The notes: a model not told the origin generated them from the letters alone. DNA of 64,000 bases from Nephrocerus scutellatus (GCA_947095585.1 OX352762.1:90515749-90579748); one strand, 5' to 3'; positions 20,940 to 33,365 are shown, counted from the stretch's first letter. Numbers and translations are program-made.

Positions 20940-21656
20940 GGTCACCGAGTACCATTCTAAGCACCACTATTCATCTCAGCGGCCGCGAAGACTATGGGAT
21001 CGACACTAATATGGGTCACCATCCCCAATCCGGGGATACAACTCACCCATAGGAGTGTCCTACCAACACTATTCATCTCAGTGACCCCGAGAGCTATTGA
21101 ATGGACAGTAATATTTGTCATCCCCCTCAGTTATCGACCCCATCCCCTAGAGCTATCTTACCATCACCATTCACTTTAGAGACCCCGAAAACTATAGAAT
21201 CGATACTAATATCGGTTACCCCCCCCCACAGGTATCGACCCCATCCCCCTAGAGTGTAGCTGTCTTACCATTACCATTCACCTCATCGACCTCGAAAACT
21301 ATAGAATCGACACCTATATCAGTCTCCCCCACCCCTCAGTTTTCGACCCCATCCCTTCTATAGTCTTACCATCACAATTCAACTCAGCGACCCCGAAAAC
21401 CATAGAATCAACACTAAAATCGGTCACCCCCCCTTCAGTTATCGATCCCATCACCCTAGGGATGCCTGTTTGCCTGTCTGTGCCTGTGGTAGGGGTGGCA
21501 TTGGCCTCACACAGCCAAAAAACCTGCTACCCCCCACCAACAGGATCTGATTCTAGATTGTAATGTGTATGTATACCAAGTTTTGTTAAAATTGGTGAAG
21601 GCGTTAAAGAGTTAGTTAGGCACAAAAAAACAAATAAATTCTCTATTTTATATATA
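20940..21656 (-). mobile_element. Non-autonomous Helitron with 100-bp minisatellite, copy 2
   Basis: An inverted relative of the copy at 44,964. The 5' side lies at the right (TATATATAAAATAGAGAATTT on the minus strand, ending about 21,654), followed by the TGCCTAACTAACTC and ACCAATTTTAACAAAAC blocks. Five core units are marked by ACTATAGAATCGACACTAAT-like sequence at about 20,991, 21,092, 21,191, 21,297 and 21,398, spaced 99-106 bp. The 3' hairpin is missing, so it is 3' truncated. Confidence 0.75.
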
Positions 21657-21875
21657 AAGGTCCCGGAGGTTATAGGCTTTAATTTTAGTTAAGTGACGGG
21701 TAAGTGTGGCTCAATGGTGTGCGATGGTTTCAGTGGTGTAGGGGTCAGTTTTGTTTGTCAGTATGGTGTGAGGAGCAGCCAGACAACGCCTTTTATTTTA
21801 GTTTTTGGTGGGTCCAAACAGTGTCTTTGCGGTGGGGGTCGGTGGGTCTCGGGCGACGCCGGTGTAAACAACTAG
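21657..21875 (+). mobile_element. Helitron 3' part H2
   Basis: Ends CGGGCGACGCCGGTGTAAAC AACTAG before T (CTAG at 21,872-21,875), a good Helitron 3' terminus. The G/T-rich body resembles the end of H1. Its left side abuts the minus-strand Helitron, which probably inserted into it. Confidence 0.65.
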
Positions 21876-22345
21876 TATTTTATAAATTTTCGCAGTTTTG
21901 CGAACGATGTTTATTGTTCATATTTACAAATGTGAAAATTATGGTAGCTGTGTTATGTTACTCAGAAATTATTTTTTTTAAAGAAAACTTTGCTTGCTGG
22001 GAATGAACTAGAGAAGATCGGAAGATGGATCGAACAACACTCTTACCAACAACCAATTATCATCATCATTATTTTGCTCCACTATGATGCAATCTTATCC
22101 AGAGTCCTCGTTGTTTTTGACCCGATTATCTAATACCTTCTTCTACGCTTCTTGACGGCAGCATAGTGTTTTCGGCTCCAATATCAGAGTTAGCTAGTCA
22201 TTTAGCAAATCATGAAAGTGCTTTTCTTATCCCAGATACCTGTGAAATCGGCGAACAACTTACCCTTCATGTCTTTTTACTTTTTACCAGTATGAGGAAC
22301 GTGGAGTATATTGTGTCATACCGCGGACCATTTTTTTAAAACTTC
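21876..22345. other. Spacer without recognised features
   Basis: No readable motif. It may hold decayed Helitron sequence because the next block is Helitron-derived. Confidence 0.35.
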
Positions 22346-22409
22346 AGCGCCTGGTGCCGTCCTTGATCAATGTACTGTTCTAGTTCACGGATGAGATTCT
22401 TTTCCTAGT
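22346..22409 (-). repeat. Second copy of a Helitron-helicase segment
   Basis: 64 bp matching 20,761-20,824 with one difference that I can see (A/C inside TTCAAGG/TTCACGG). Both are in the same orientation, about 1.6 kb apart. This is either a second Helitron copy or a local duplication. Confidence 0.75.
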
Positions 22410-22551
22410 CTGCTTTTGCTCGGTAACCAGTTACGCTGCTGCGATCAGTGTTTTTAGAGAACTGGTACTACTTTGGCCAGTTTACAGGTGGAAACTAATT
22501 TAGGCAATTGTTGAAAACTATGGTTAACAACTAAATCGCCATCGATTTTTT

Positions 22552-22645
22552 AAATTCTCTATATTAACTTCGCGTGTCCGTGTGTAGCTGGCTGGCTGAC
22601 TGGCTGATGGAATATTGTGATCAATTTTTTAACCAAGTATAATTT
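22552..22645 (-). mobile_element. Helentron-like repeat 3' end HNE-8
   Basis: AAATTCTCTATATTAACTTC at 22,552, then a GCTGGCTGGCTGACTGGCTG microsatellite and ATTGTGATCAATTTTTTAAC. Only the 3' 90 bp remain. Confidence 0.75.
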
Positions 22646-23044
22646 GATTTTATTAATACAAATGAGTGTTATTAATAATTATGTTGCAATATTATGATAA
22701 TAATAGTTCCTTTTTATTATACTTTCTTTCGCATTGATGAAAGTGAAAGTTGGGTATGGCAATGAAGAATGTGAATAGAATTAATAAAGTGGTACATACT
22801 CTCATATAGATATTATGTACAAACACTTAAAATCTCTTCTTTATAGCTTTACGGGCTGCAAACTTAGAAATAAGATCTTCAAAATATATATTTTTTGTCG
22901 CCTCGTGTTCTATTGTTAATTTGCCAAGATTGTACCCGCAACGACCAAATTATTGCTTGCTGCCATCTCTATGACTCTTTGTCCATTGTCATTAGTGTTC
23001 TCGTGTAAGCTATGGGTGCCAATGTACTGCCATAATACTGGCTC
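22646..23044. other. Spacer without recognised features
   Basis: Nothing recognised. Confidence 0.4.
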
Positions 23045-23755
23045 CCTACCTATTTCCCGCTCTCACTCTCATAACCAACAAATGATTTTTACGAATCATG
23101 GAGGCATGGAGTTCCCGTTCGACTGATTCAAAGAATTCTTCTTTTTCATAATCTGGGGAATCCTCTGAAGGTGCGTAAACGTTTATGAGGCATATGTTTT
23201 TATCTTTATCTTTATCTGCCCCGCACGCGAAGGGTGCATAGACGTTCATTTACTGCTTTAAAGCCAATAACGGTGAGTTTCATTATTTTGCTGACTAGAA
23301 ACCCCACCATATGTCATATTCTGATTTTTGTAAGACACCCGTCCATCGCATCTCCTGAATTGCTGTTATGTCAGCATTATATTTGGACAGGATATCGGCT
23401 AGCTGCTGTGCAGCTCGAGCTCTATACAGTGAGCGTACGTTCCATGATAAAATTCTTAAATCGTTTAGCCGTTTTCGTTGCCGTGGTCGTCGCCGTTTAT
23501 CAGTGTATCCGAGCCTGATTTTGGGTTCCGTAATATGGTTTACTACGGGCGAGGTTATGGGCCTCGCGCCAACCTTACTTTGAAGGGACTAGCCCGATCG
23601 TTTCACTTTTTCTGTACTGGAGGAAAATTACCAGCGGCCACCACGTGGAGGTTTGATCAAACTTCCACCAGTCAGAGATAGTTGCGGCCACATGCATTTA
23701 TGAAGCATTCTGTGTTATTCGCCCTACTCTGCTGATTGCTGGCCGCCAAATTTTT
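23045..23755 (-). mobile_element. RTE-type LINE 5' UTR and endonuclease relic (copy RTE-B1)
   Basis: Minus strand. The 5' leader is shared with the copy at 41.9-42.8 kb (for example CTTTTTCTGTACTGGAGGAA on plus, about 23,608-23,627). The APE endonuclease start follows by frame shifting (RARAAQQLADILSKYNADIT, about 23,345-23,430, then a MRWTG string). A later part reads INVYAPSEDSPDYEKEEFFE (about 23,125-23,185), whose NVYAPTED-type string is an endonuclease hallmark. It stops before the catalytic GDFN. It may belong to the same element family as the RTE-A copies, which show only the 3' half. Confidence 0.7.
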
Positions 23756-26700
23756 TTATTTATTTAATTTATTTTGTAATTAGTGAAGTAAAAAAGTGAT
23801 GAAATGAAGGTTGCGAAATGCTAGCTTTTTGTTTGAATTTTATGTAACCGGTAGGAGGTAGCTGGCCGATCTGATGTTGGATCTACGTTTGGTGTGCTTG
23901 TGTTGAGCGCTCGATGCCGAATGAATGAAAGAAATAACTACGTAGTCACCATATTAACTTATGTTCTGCCAGCAAAATAAACCCCTTATCTTAAGCACTC
24001 GTTTTGTTTTCTTTTTATTTTTCTCTCAAGTTAGTTCCTGATTTTGCTTATCAGAATACTAGCAGCTATTAGTTTACTTAGGCACAAACACTATAAGATT
24101 TTGGCAACGGAAGGGTAAGAACTTTAATATATGTTAGCGGACAAAAGTGTCACGTTTTTGCCATAAACTTACTAGTTTAGTATGTTACACAAAACAACGA
24201 AAAGAGTAAACAAACAAATTGCAAAAACAAAAGAAATCATAAAATGCTTGGCAAAATATATACAAGTCAGGCGAATCGAAACTTAAAAAAGTTGGCTAGA
24301 CAAAACAGAGCAAAAAATTCCAAATAATAAAACTCGTAAAATAAAGAACTATTTTGAAAAATGGAAAAAAAGATAATAATATAGACAACTGTTGTCATCT
24401 TTTACTCCTAGCATGTAACTCTCAAACTAGCATTTTTCACGGATGTACATTGGATGAGCAGGTTTTTGCCAACCAGTTGTAATTAGTTCAATTATAAATA
24501 ATTTTATAATTACTTCTACGTACATAGCTTTTTTATTTGAAAATGTATTTGCTCTAATTTAAATTTACACAATAAAGCGTAATATAATTAAAAAATAGCT
24601 AATGAATCCTTAATCAGCAAATAGTTTCACATTCATTGAACTATGTAATAGAAATATCCCAGTAATATTAGCAATATCGCATAATAGTAGGTACAGATAC
24701 AGATACAGATACAGTATATAACTTTACATTTCAATTATTAGACAGATTCATTAAGGTGACATGAACGCTATCAAGTTAACCTCTATTAGATTCTATCCTC
24801 ATGAATAATCATTTAATTTCATGCTTGAAATGCGGAAATGTGCAAGGGACATGATTCTCAGTACATTATCAATGAGACCTGGCTATTTGATAACAATTTC
24901 GTATCGCAAAAAAAGTTGCATAATCAATTCTGGTGTAAATCTGATGTAATAACATAATATATACTAAGTATATTAGAAAAATTGCAATTAGAATAGGAAT
25001 ATAATTAGAATTTTGGGGTATTGTCTTACACCACAATACATACCTGGTGGATAATGGAAAAGGATAAATAAATAAGGTCATGTGTAACGAGCATTGGTTT
25101 GGTCTTTGCACACAACACGTATACTTCAAAAATAATACTCAGTCAATGTACCCTTTATATTTCCATTTTTCTAAATATGTGATTCGTCGCCGTTGTCTAA
25201 TATTACGGTCCTCTTAATTTCTGGAACCAATCTTATAAATTTTGGCACCGTTCAAACCTCCTGCCATCTCCATAAGCTCCTCTAAGTTCCATTAATTTTT
25301 CATGGCTTTTCCATGTCAATTTATGCTTGACATCTTTAGACCTATACGCATTCGTTATCAAGACCAACAATTTTTGCAATTCTATAGCCGTGATTTTTTT
25401 ACCGGGACAGTTCATCACTAAAAATGATTTCAATTAATTTAAATAGCTGACTCATAAAGGAGCGAGGTTAAAAGGATACGTTACATATGTACGTAACACA
25501 GGTGGGGATCCGCATGATACTATTATAACACAGAGTTTAATGGGTTATTGCCATGGTAGCTGCGAGTGGTGACTTCCGCTTAAAAGCAATCCATCATATT
25601 CAATCGTTAATGATGAATTGATTGACTATGGTTTTGGGGCAGGAGAGCTCCATTGTGAACATAATTTATGACTAGTTCGGCATTTTCAGTGACTTAAATT
25701 AGTACGGGTTTGTTGCAAATAAGCATGTACGTAATACTCGTATAATAATTGGGAAACATAGCTTTGACTTTTATTAAAGAGTTAAATTTTTCTTACTTTT
25801 CCTCTTGTACTTTTTTGTGTTTAATAAATAAAGACTACGATAATTTTTAACATTTCTAATGACCAATCAAGTTATTTAAGGGTGTGAACTCGTACATTAT
25901 TAACTACATTGATATTAGCGTCCCCAATATTCTAAATATATTTCTTCTTTTCTAAATGTAATATTTTTGAGATAATTAGGAAGTATACGTTTCCAGACAT
26001 TCATTTAAAAAAAAGAAAAACTGACCGGCATCATCAGTGTCGTTCATTTTTCCAAAAATTTTGAACTTTTTTTTATCGCTGTGTGGACTTGGTCCAGATA
26101 TAGAATGATATGCCAAAACGCATAAATCTGTGGCTATATAACAACGATTGACTGATATGTGATAAAACAATTGTATAGTCAATCAAATAAGTACAATATA
26201 GGACCCGCTAACCAAATCTTACTATCTGCACGTAATTTTCTTTCACAGAATAAACTAAAAAAGAATTTTTTATTTATTTGCTGGATTTAAATTAAACGCA
26301 TCACAAAAAGTTAACAAAAGTTAGAAACAATTCCTATATAGTTTGAGTTTTACAGTATTTGGCATTCTGTCAAAAAATCCCATTGATTTTTTTTAAATTT
26401 CAAAGCATAAATGGTTACTATGAGTACCATCTTTTGAAGATTAATATCAATGCAGATTCAAGGCTACTTCCGCCAAAAAAAGTTCTTCAAGATCAATTTA
26501 CAACGTAATGGAAATGCTCTTTAAACTTGTGCTTCACTAGCAATCTATCAATAGAAAAACAAACAAAAATTTCCCACTTTTCAAACATTCCACTTAAGAT
26601 CGAAATTAAAACCATTGGTTCATTTTTTACTGCCTGCATTTAAATTTTTCTAAATTCAATATCGGTTCTTTTCTTGGCCATTTTTGCGGATTCGAAATAA

Positions 26701-27268
26701 TAAAACTAAATTTTACATAAATTCTAGACTCACATAGCATTGTAAGGTCGAGGACGAGTACATACGTTATATATACGAGTTATATATGAGTATTTATTTT
26801 CTGTAATCCACTACACGACGATACTACACAAGAGTTAAACGAATGATTTTAATTAATAACAAATTAATGAAAAAATGTTTCTCATCATAAGTGACAGTGT
26901 TGTTGGGTTGACTTATATAAAATCTTCTTTTATATAAAATTTAGACTAAAACTTAACAAATAAATAGTTTGTATTTAACCCATTTCGAGCAAGTACTCGA
27001 TTTCGGTAAAATAACTGGATAATTTTTTGGTACTTACAGATAATTTTTCTTGATTTTTGCTGTTGTTGGATAGCTGGGTTCCTAAGAGAAACTCGTTGCG
27101 AAAAGAAACGTTTGCAGTTATGGGTATAGGAACGCTCACATGATAAACATAAAGCATTGTCATGGTTGGCGGCTGCATTTGCTTCACTTTAGTTTAAACA
27201 TCGTTTGGCTTACTTTACAGAGAATGAAAAATTTATCTAACGATATAATTTTATTTATGATCCCAGTT
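23756..27268. other. Long spacer without recognised genes or elements
   Basis: About 3.5 kb of AT-rich sequence with only short frames (60-90 codons) of no recognisable family. A small AGATAC array lies at 24,693-24,716. This is one of the longer stretches that may be unique host DNA (intron or intergenic). Confidence 0.5.
24693..24716. repeat. (AGATAC)n microsatellite
   Basis: Four adjacent ACAGAT/AGATAC hexamers. Confidence 0.8.
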
Positions 27269-27428
27269 CGTGGGCGCCGTGGCTCAGTGGAAGTGCACAT
27301 GGCTGCTGAGCAGGTTCAGGTTCGAATCCCAGCAACACCAAAAGTCAAACGTTCCGAGAGTAATACCTTGTCACCTTAACATGCGCAGCGCAAATGGTCG
27401 CGAGAAGTTGGGCCTTGGACCGCAATGG
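27269..27428 (+). mobile_element. tRNA-derived SINE, copy S2 (internally deleted)
   Basis: CGTGGGCGCCGTGGCTCAGT head (27,269-27,288) with the A box, the B box GGTTCGAATCC (27,319-27,329), AACACCAAAAGT, a shortened body, then the GCGCAGCGCAAATGGTCGCG and GACCGCAATGGTC blocks. It lacks about 110 bp of the S1 body and the ATTATT tail. Confidence 0.8.
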
Positions 27429-27445
27429 TCCATTTGATAAGTAAA

Positions 27446-27790
27446 TGTAAAAAAATCACGTAGTTTTTCGGGTAAAAACATTTATGTATATACATCGACA
27501 TAAGCATAACATGATATCTACTTTCACTCGCGTCACATGCGCTACATGCGTTACACGCACTACACGCGACTCACAACACGTATCAGATGCGGTATCTCAG
27601 CAATGGCCCATTAGACTGAGCTACTCAGCCGTCTAACTCGTAAAGGATTCGAAAAACTTTTACACGCATCGCATGCGCTACACGCGACTACCATTACGCA
27701 TAACACGTGGGATCTCTAAAATGCTCCACAACATTAAGTCGCTCGCAAAATTTCAGCAAGGAATGGGACCCCTGGTTTAAAGGACACCAT
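27446..27790 (+). repeat. ACACGCG repeat family, copy 2
   Basis: Starts GTAAAAAAATCACG then TTTTTCGGGTAAAAACATTT, like the copy at 49,055. The body is rich in ACACGCG/ACATGCG strings, with ATGCTCC and AAAATTTCAGCAAGG blocks like the units at 49.27 and 49.43 kb. A stretch at about 27,585-27,625 reads on the minus strand somewhat like a tRNA A-box region (TAGCTCAGTCTAATGG), but no B box follows. Confidence 0.55.
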
Positions 27791-28029
27791 TCAAATTTTT
27801 TCCTTAATCTTAAGTTTAGAATGAAAACGAATAGAAATTCAATTGCGAGAAGTTGAACGCTTTATCGCTGGAAATTGTAGCGCCCCCGAATAAATGAATG
27901 ATTAATGTCAAGTCATTTGTTGACACTTTAATAACAACTTATTTTTTTGTAGCATATAAATATATTGCTTGGGGAATATTTTGGAAAATAAGTATGTATA
28001 TTGTTTTACCGGGTTTAGCATAGATTTCC

Positions 28030-28745
28030 GATAATTAAAGGCTATATCATTTTAAAAAGTCTCTCCAACGGTCCCAATTTAAAGCCGATGTCATCCACCT
28101 TTACATCCCTAAACTCTGGACGTCCTGGTCTACGCCATTCTTCCAGCGTAGCTTGGCCGGCCTCGCTGTCGTGTTCCATAAATCCTACTGCAGAAGACTT
28201 TCCGAGCAGGACACCTAGCTCGAATGAGCGAAGAGGTTCCTGCCCAACGGAGCCTACCGAGCTTAATACTTTTCACGCTGTCTACATCGCGGTAACGCTC
28301 GTAGATCTCATCGTTATAAAGTCTCCGGAGTCGTCCTTCTTTACATACGGGACCGGCAATTCTTCGTAAGACTTTTCTCTCGAACACGGCTAAGAGTTCA
28401 AAATGCTTTTTGGCAAACACCCAAGTCTTGGATCCCTATACAAATACTTCTATCACCATTGTCTTATATACCAGCAGCTTGGATGTTATGGTTAAGTTCT
28501 TGGATTTAATGAAACTTGACAGGCTATAGTAGGGTTTGTTGGCTTTAAACAACCGTGGCATATTTCTGGTTCCATGCTGTTTTCGGCTGCTACAGTTGAC
28601 CCGAGATTGGTAAAGGATTGCACTACTTCAAATTAGCGCTCCACTATTTTAATTAAGGTGGATCTCCTACTCGCAGACGTGGCCATCATGTACTTTGTTT
28701 TGTTCTCATTTATGTGCCTTTTCCATCACCTACCATCACTCCATT
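28030..28745 (-). mobile_element. RTE-type LINE 3' relic (copy RTE-A2)
   Basis: Minus strand, in broken frames: NSMEPEI, then FERKVLRRIAGPVCKEGRLR (28,340-28,399), YERYRDVDSVKSIKLGRLRW (28,253-28,312), the RQRGRPS string (about 28,150) and the end DRWRDFL (about 28,055-28,075). Same family as 1-1,105. Stops and frameshifts throughout. The terminal GGTTGTAGAGCC block is missing. Confidence 0.8.
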
Positions 28746-30049
28746 TATCAAGATATATATATATAGATAGTTTCGTGGATATAACTTGATTTTCTTGAGG
28801 TAGCTTTGAGCTTTGTAGGAGGTATGACGATTTCCGTCGTCGCTAATAGTAAAGTAAACTTCTTGAGACTTTTGTCAATTAGCCATACATATAAAAGTAT
28901 TTTTCTATGTTATTTAGGTAAAATTGTAAATTGTTAGTTATGTCTCATGAAAAAATCACCAGCGTGAAATATTATTTAAAATAATCAGATAAATAACAAA
29001 GTAAAAAGATTTGGCCCACTGATCATCTTATTATACTTTAAAGAATATTGTTTCACCTAAACAAAATATCGTTTAGCTCGTTATAGAAATGCAGATATCA
29101 CACGACGTAGCCATTATCGCAATTTTCGTCGCTGTTCTGAATGAAAGGGTAGCGATAAATTCAAAAATCAAATTAAAAGGCATTGTAGTTAAGAAACATG
29201 TACGACAGTTAAAGATGTCACGTAAATAACTATCATATGCCAAGTTATCTTCCATACTATTCAAGCTTCAGTGACTTCCTTTTGAACGGCCCTTTCAAAT
29301 CGCAAAATTCACTTAAGGAATAGAAACTACTGAAACTTTGAACGTTTTGAAATTTTTTTTATTGAAATATATAAAAAGGCAACATTATTTCCTCGGAGAA
29401 AAACTTTCTCGCCGACGTAGTGGTAAATGTAAAAACGTACGTATCACTCTCGGGAAATAATGAACTAGGATATTATTTGAATTTATTTTATACATATAGG
29501 AGCATGTACTGATTATTGTTATGTTTGTGTTTTTATCGTGGTGGTGCATTGTCGAGGCTCGAGCATATAATATTATATGGGTAAAGTTCAAGGAATGGCA
29601 CACACTTACAAGAAGTACTCATACATACCGAACTAACAACAATGATCTTGAGTACCGAGAGTTATTGTCTGAGCAGTAGAAGACTATTTTTTGTTAGGTG
29701 AAGTTTTTAATGGCTTAATGCGAATAGTTCTTGGTAATTTTATTTACAGAAGTGTGAGTTCATAAGCGGAAATAATAAAGTTTTACGCATGCCAGGAGGA
29801 CACTCTATATTGAAATTAAAAAGGAAGTCATCTAAGCGGGCACAGCAATTAAATTAAAAAAAATATTCAAGAACATTAAGATTTATTTCCTAAGTTTGAA
29901 ATTAAATTTTCGTAAACTTTAAATGGATTTCCGTTAAAACAATTGCTTAATAAAGTAAAGCGAGCTTTTTTTGCTGCCCAAGACCAAATTGGACATTTAG
30001 TTTGCAAGTATTTAGTTAATTTGAATTTTTGGTAAGCCTATCGGCTTGC
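28746..30049. other. Spacer without recognised features
   Basis: AT-rich, short frames only. Confidence 0.45.
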
Positions 30050-32330
30050 TGATTGTTCATGACGCTTTCGTTTGTAAGGCCTGGTACCACAAGCGAAACC
30101 GTTGCGATTTTCTGTTTAGCTGTTGTGGCTTTAAAAAAAATTCTTCTTATTGTTGTTATTTTTAATTGTTTTTATTTTATTTTTTTTTTAATTATAAAAC
30201 ATATTTTTTCGTGTATTTTTCGATTTCGGTATTTTTACTTTGTGAAATGAATTCTTATTTTAAAATTCATTTCACTAATATTCGTGGCTTTAAGGGTAAT
30301 TTTAACTCCATCGTAGTGCATTTTCACGCGAATAATCCTGCGGTTCTTAGTTTATGTGAAACGCAGGTTTCTTTTATGGATACCCCAAATGATTTTCAAT
30401 GTCCGGGGTATTCTCGTGTCGACTGTTTGGTTCCGCATGTTCTCTTTATTATAGATGATATCTGTTTTAGTGTTCCTAAATTTATTGTTCCGAACTGTAA
30501 CACCTTTTTCAATACGATATGGATTGAAATTAAAATTTCAAACCATTCAATGTTTATTTGTTCCCTTTATCGTAGTTCTAGTTTGTCACCTGATGACACT
30601 ATTAATGAATTTGATTTTTTATCGAAAACTATTGACAAGATTTACCAATCCTCACCAACTTCAGAATTGGTAGTCTTGGGCGATTTTAATGTCCATAATG
30701 ATTCTTGGTTGACATAATCAAATGGTAGAGATCGAACAGGTGAATCCGCAGAACTATTTTCAAATATAAATCTTCTCACCCAACTCGTCGATAAGCCAAC
30801 TAGATATCCCGATACAACTGGTCGATCACCTCACTTATTAGATGTACTTCTAACTTCTATGCCAGATAAATGTTCAATTAATTTATCTGCTCCATTAGGT
30901 CTTTCCGACCACGCTCTCGTATTAGCCAATTTTTCAATAACCCCAGCCCTTGTAGAGCCTACCCGTAAAAGGCTACTCTGTCACTTCAAAAATGCTTATA
31001 GATCATTTGATTGGTCAACCTGCTTTACCAACAATAATGCTGATGAAGCATCTCAATTAATCACGTCAACCATTCTGCTAGGAATAAAAACTTTCATTCC
31101 TTCCTCCTTTAAGAAAAGCAATATTCGTAAGAATAAGTGGTTTATTGATAACTGCAGGTCAGCAGTTGCGGGTAAAAAAACAGTCCATTTGGATTACGTT
31201 AATTGCCCATCCGTAGAAAACCTTGTTAAGTTTAGAATTGCCAGAAACAGAGCTAACGCTATAATAAATAGGTCCAAAATAATAAATGACCAAAAGATTC
31301 GAGATAGCATGCCGAAACTTTTAGATTCAGATTCAAGCATTAGAAGCTTTTGGTCGTTTGCAGCCTTTGTTAAAAGAAACTTTGCTGATAAGACTTCTTC
31401 CGTCAATTTGGAAAATAGCAAATATTCAACCCGTCCCGAAAAAAGGTGATAAATCTGCACCTACTAACTACCGCCCTATTGCTCTGTTGCCGGTTTTATC
31501 AAAGGTAATGCAATCTATCATTAATTTCAAACTAATGAGCTATCTGGATTCGAATGTTCTTTTATCCGATGTACAGTATGGATTTCGAAATAATCGATGT
31601 TCAGGTGAACTAATGACGTGCATGGCTCATAGTTGGGAGTGAAGTATTGAAAATCTAGGCGAATCAAGCGTTATGTCCTTGGATATTTCTAAGGCTTCTG
31701 CTAGAATATGGCATGTTTGGCTATAAATAAGATTCGTGCGCTCAACTTACACACCTCTCTCATTACATAGATTAAGGATTATTTATGGAACCGCAAAATA
31801 AAAGTTGTATTGAATGGTTTTTCCTCATCTTCGCATGGGATCAATGCTGGCGTTCCTCAAGGGTCATCCTTATCGCCTACACTTTTCTTAATATATATTA
31901 ATGACTTGTTGTCTTATACAACATTTGATATCCATTTGCTGATGATGCAACGTTATCGGCTTCCATGGAGTTAGTTAGTCAAAAAGAATGCAATTCTCGC
32001 TTGATTGGTTCGCGTGAATTAATGAATTCGGCAATTCTGTCAAACATTTAAGTCATCCTTGATTGGTGTTATGTTTGAAAGTTTCAAGTTAACTTTCCTG
32101 GAAGGAACATATTAATGGAATTTCAAAAAGAGCGAGCCAATGCTTGGGCTTCATAAGACTTTTTAATTTATACTTCACCCCCTCTGAAGAATTAAGATTA
32201 TAAAAGACTTATGTTAGGACAGTTTTAGAATGCATATTGATCGCATTTGATTTATCTTGATGGAATTCAGAATAGAGTTATCCGTTTGATAAAGGATGTA
32301 ACCAAGGTTTTTTGTAGTTTTTCCCTGACC
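30050..32330 (+). mobile_element. CR1/Jockey-like LINE, endonuclease and partial RT, fairly well preserved
   Basis: From a Met codon at 30,247 one frame runs to 31,447 with a single stop (TAA at 30,715-30,717). It encodes an APE endonuclease: NIRGF start, catalytic Glu in SLCETQ (about 30,350), IWIEIKI, GDFNVH (about 30,679-30,696), and after the stop TRYPDT, LLDVLLTS and LSDHALV (about 30,900). The linker ends in RSFWSF. After a deletion and frameshift the reverse transcriptase begins: KKGDKSAPTNYRPIALLPVL (31,439-31,498), YGFRNNRCSGELM (31,577-31,615), a degraded LDISKA (about 31,679) and [20 protein letters not shown] (about 31,850-31,908). A broken FADDATL follows. It is probably the youngest LINE in the window, but dead. 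Confidence 0.85.
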
Positions 32331-32429
32331 ATGATTCATTGATAAAAGTATTTGGACTCGTTTTAGTTTTTTAGTTTAGTGTTCGTATTTTCGGATTGCT
32401 TTTTCAATGAATCAGAGAGAATTCTGAGA

Positions 32430-32573
32430 AAATAAATTGAAACCGACTGCAAACGTGAGGAACGTGATATATTGTAATTCTCGTTCCTTCGAATTTTAAA
32501 ATGTAATTTTAATAAAGCGCATAGCCTTATTGCCGTGACGCAAGTCATTCAGGGTCTTCTCACTTGGCAATGA

Positions 32574-32633
<60 letters not shown>

Positions 32634-32640
32634 ACAGAGC
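32430..32640 (-). repeat. Short repeat with internal palindrome, copy 2, ending in (TA)n
   Basis: Inverted relative of 2,945-3,105: AATATATCACGTTCCTCACG region, AATAAGGCTATGCGC, TGAATGACTTGCGTCACGGC and CATTGCCAAG (all minus strand), then the TA tract at the right. It follows the CR1/Jockey-like element. Confidence 0.55.
32576..32628. repeat. (TA)n microsatellite
   Basis: About 26 uninterrupted TA units at the edge of the short repeat. Confidence 0.9.
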
Positions 32641-33365
32641 TATCGGTCATGTTCTGGTTTTTTAGATTCCCCGCTGAAATATTCAAATAATTCGTTTTCA
32701 AAGTCTAGATTCCGGCTGTTTTTGTTGTCGTAGGACTCGCGCCAACTTCAAATTACAGCTTTTTCCGGCGGCCACGATTAGATTTTACTCAGACTTGCAT
32801 ACCTACTGGAAGTTACAGCTTGTGTCTTTACAGCTTTTGTTGTATACATGATCATACCTATTCTGATCGCTCCCGAACTCCCCGTTTTAAAAAAATACAT
32901 GCTTTTACATACCAATATACTAATACTAAATGCGTACCATATTCACTTAGCAAACAATTCTTTTTAAATAAAAATCCACCTCATGCTGATAGAAAATAAA
33001 AAATTGCTCGCTAATGGCTTTTATAGTGCTTTGGTTTCATTTTCAATTTGATACAAGAACATTGCATGGGCAACTCTATTATGCTGTGGTGTGCTGCTAC
33101 ATAGTTGGAAATGTCAGGTTATCCCGTTATCTTTCAATTTATACTTCCAAAGTGTTTGTGGTTACTGAGATTTTCTAGTTTACACACTTTGACCTCTTCT
33201 TCCAGTATATTTGCTATTTTCTCCAACACCTACTCGTAGGTACTGGAAAGCAATATTAATTATGAGTTTGTTTTGAGAAAAAAACATAAGTATTTCTCAA
33301 AGCTGGAAAATATCATTCACTATCGTGATGGATGTGTAAAAATCGATTAAAACTTAACATTCACA
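32641..33365. other. Spacer; possible decayed RTE-B leader at the left
   Basis: 32,735-32,790 (GGACTCGCGCCAACTTC, GGCGGCCACG) faintly resembles the RTE-B 5' leader at 23.56-23.65 kb. The rest shows nothing recognisable. Confidence 0.3.

Noticed and set aside
21642..21656. Helentron-like end from AAATTCTCTA next to Helitron sequence
   Set aside because: The string belongs to the 5' region of the minisatellite Helitron (TAGAGAATTT follows TATATATAAA there); none of the other Helentron-like blocks are adjacent.
27585..27625. tRNA gene on the minus strand
   Set aside because: An A-box-like string is present, but no B box follows at the right distance.
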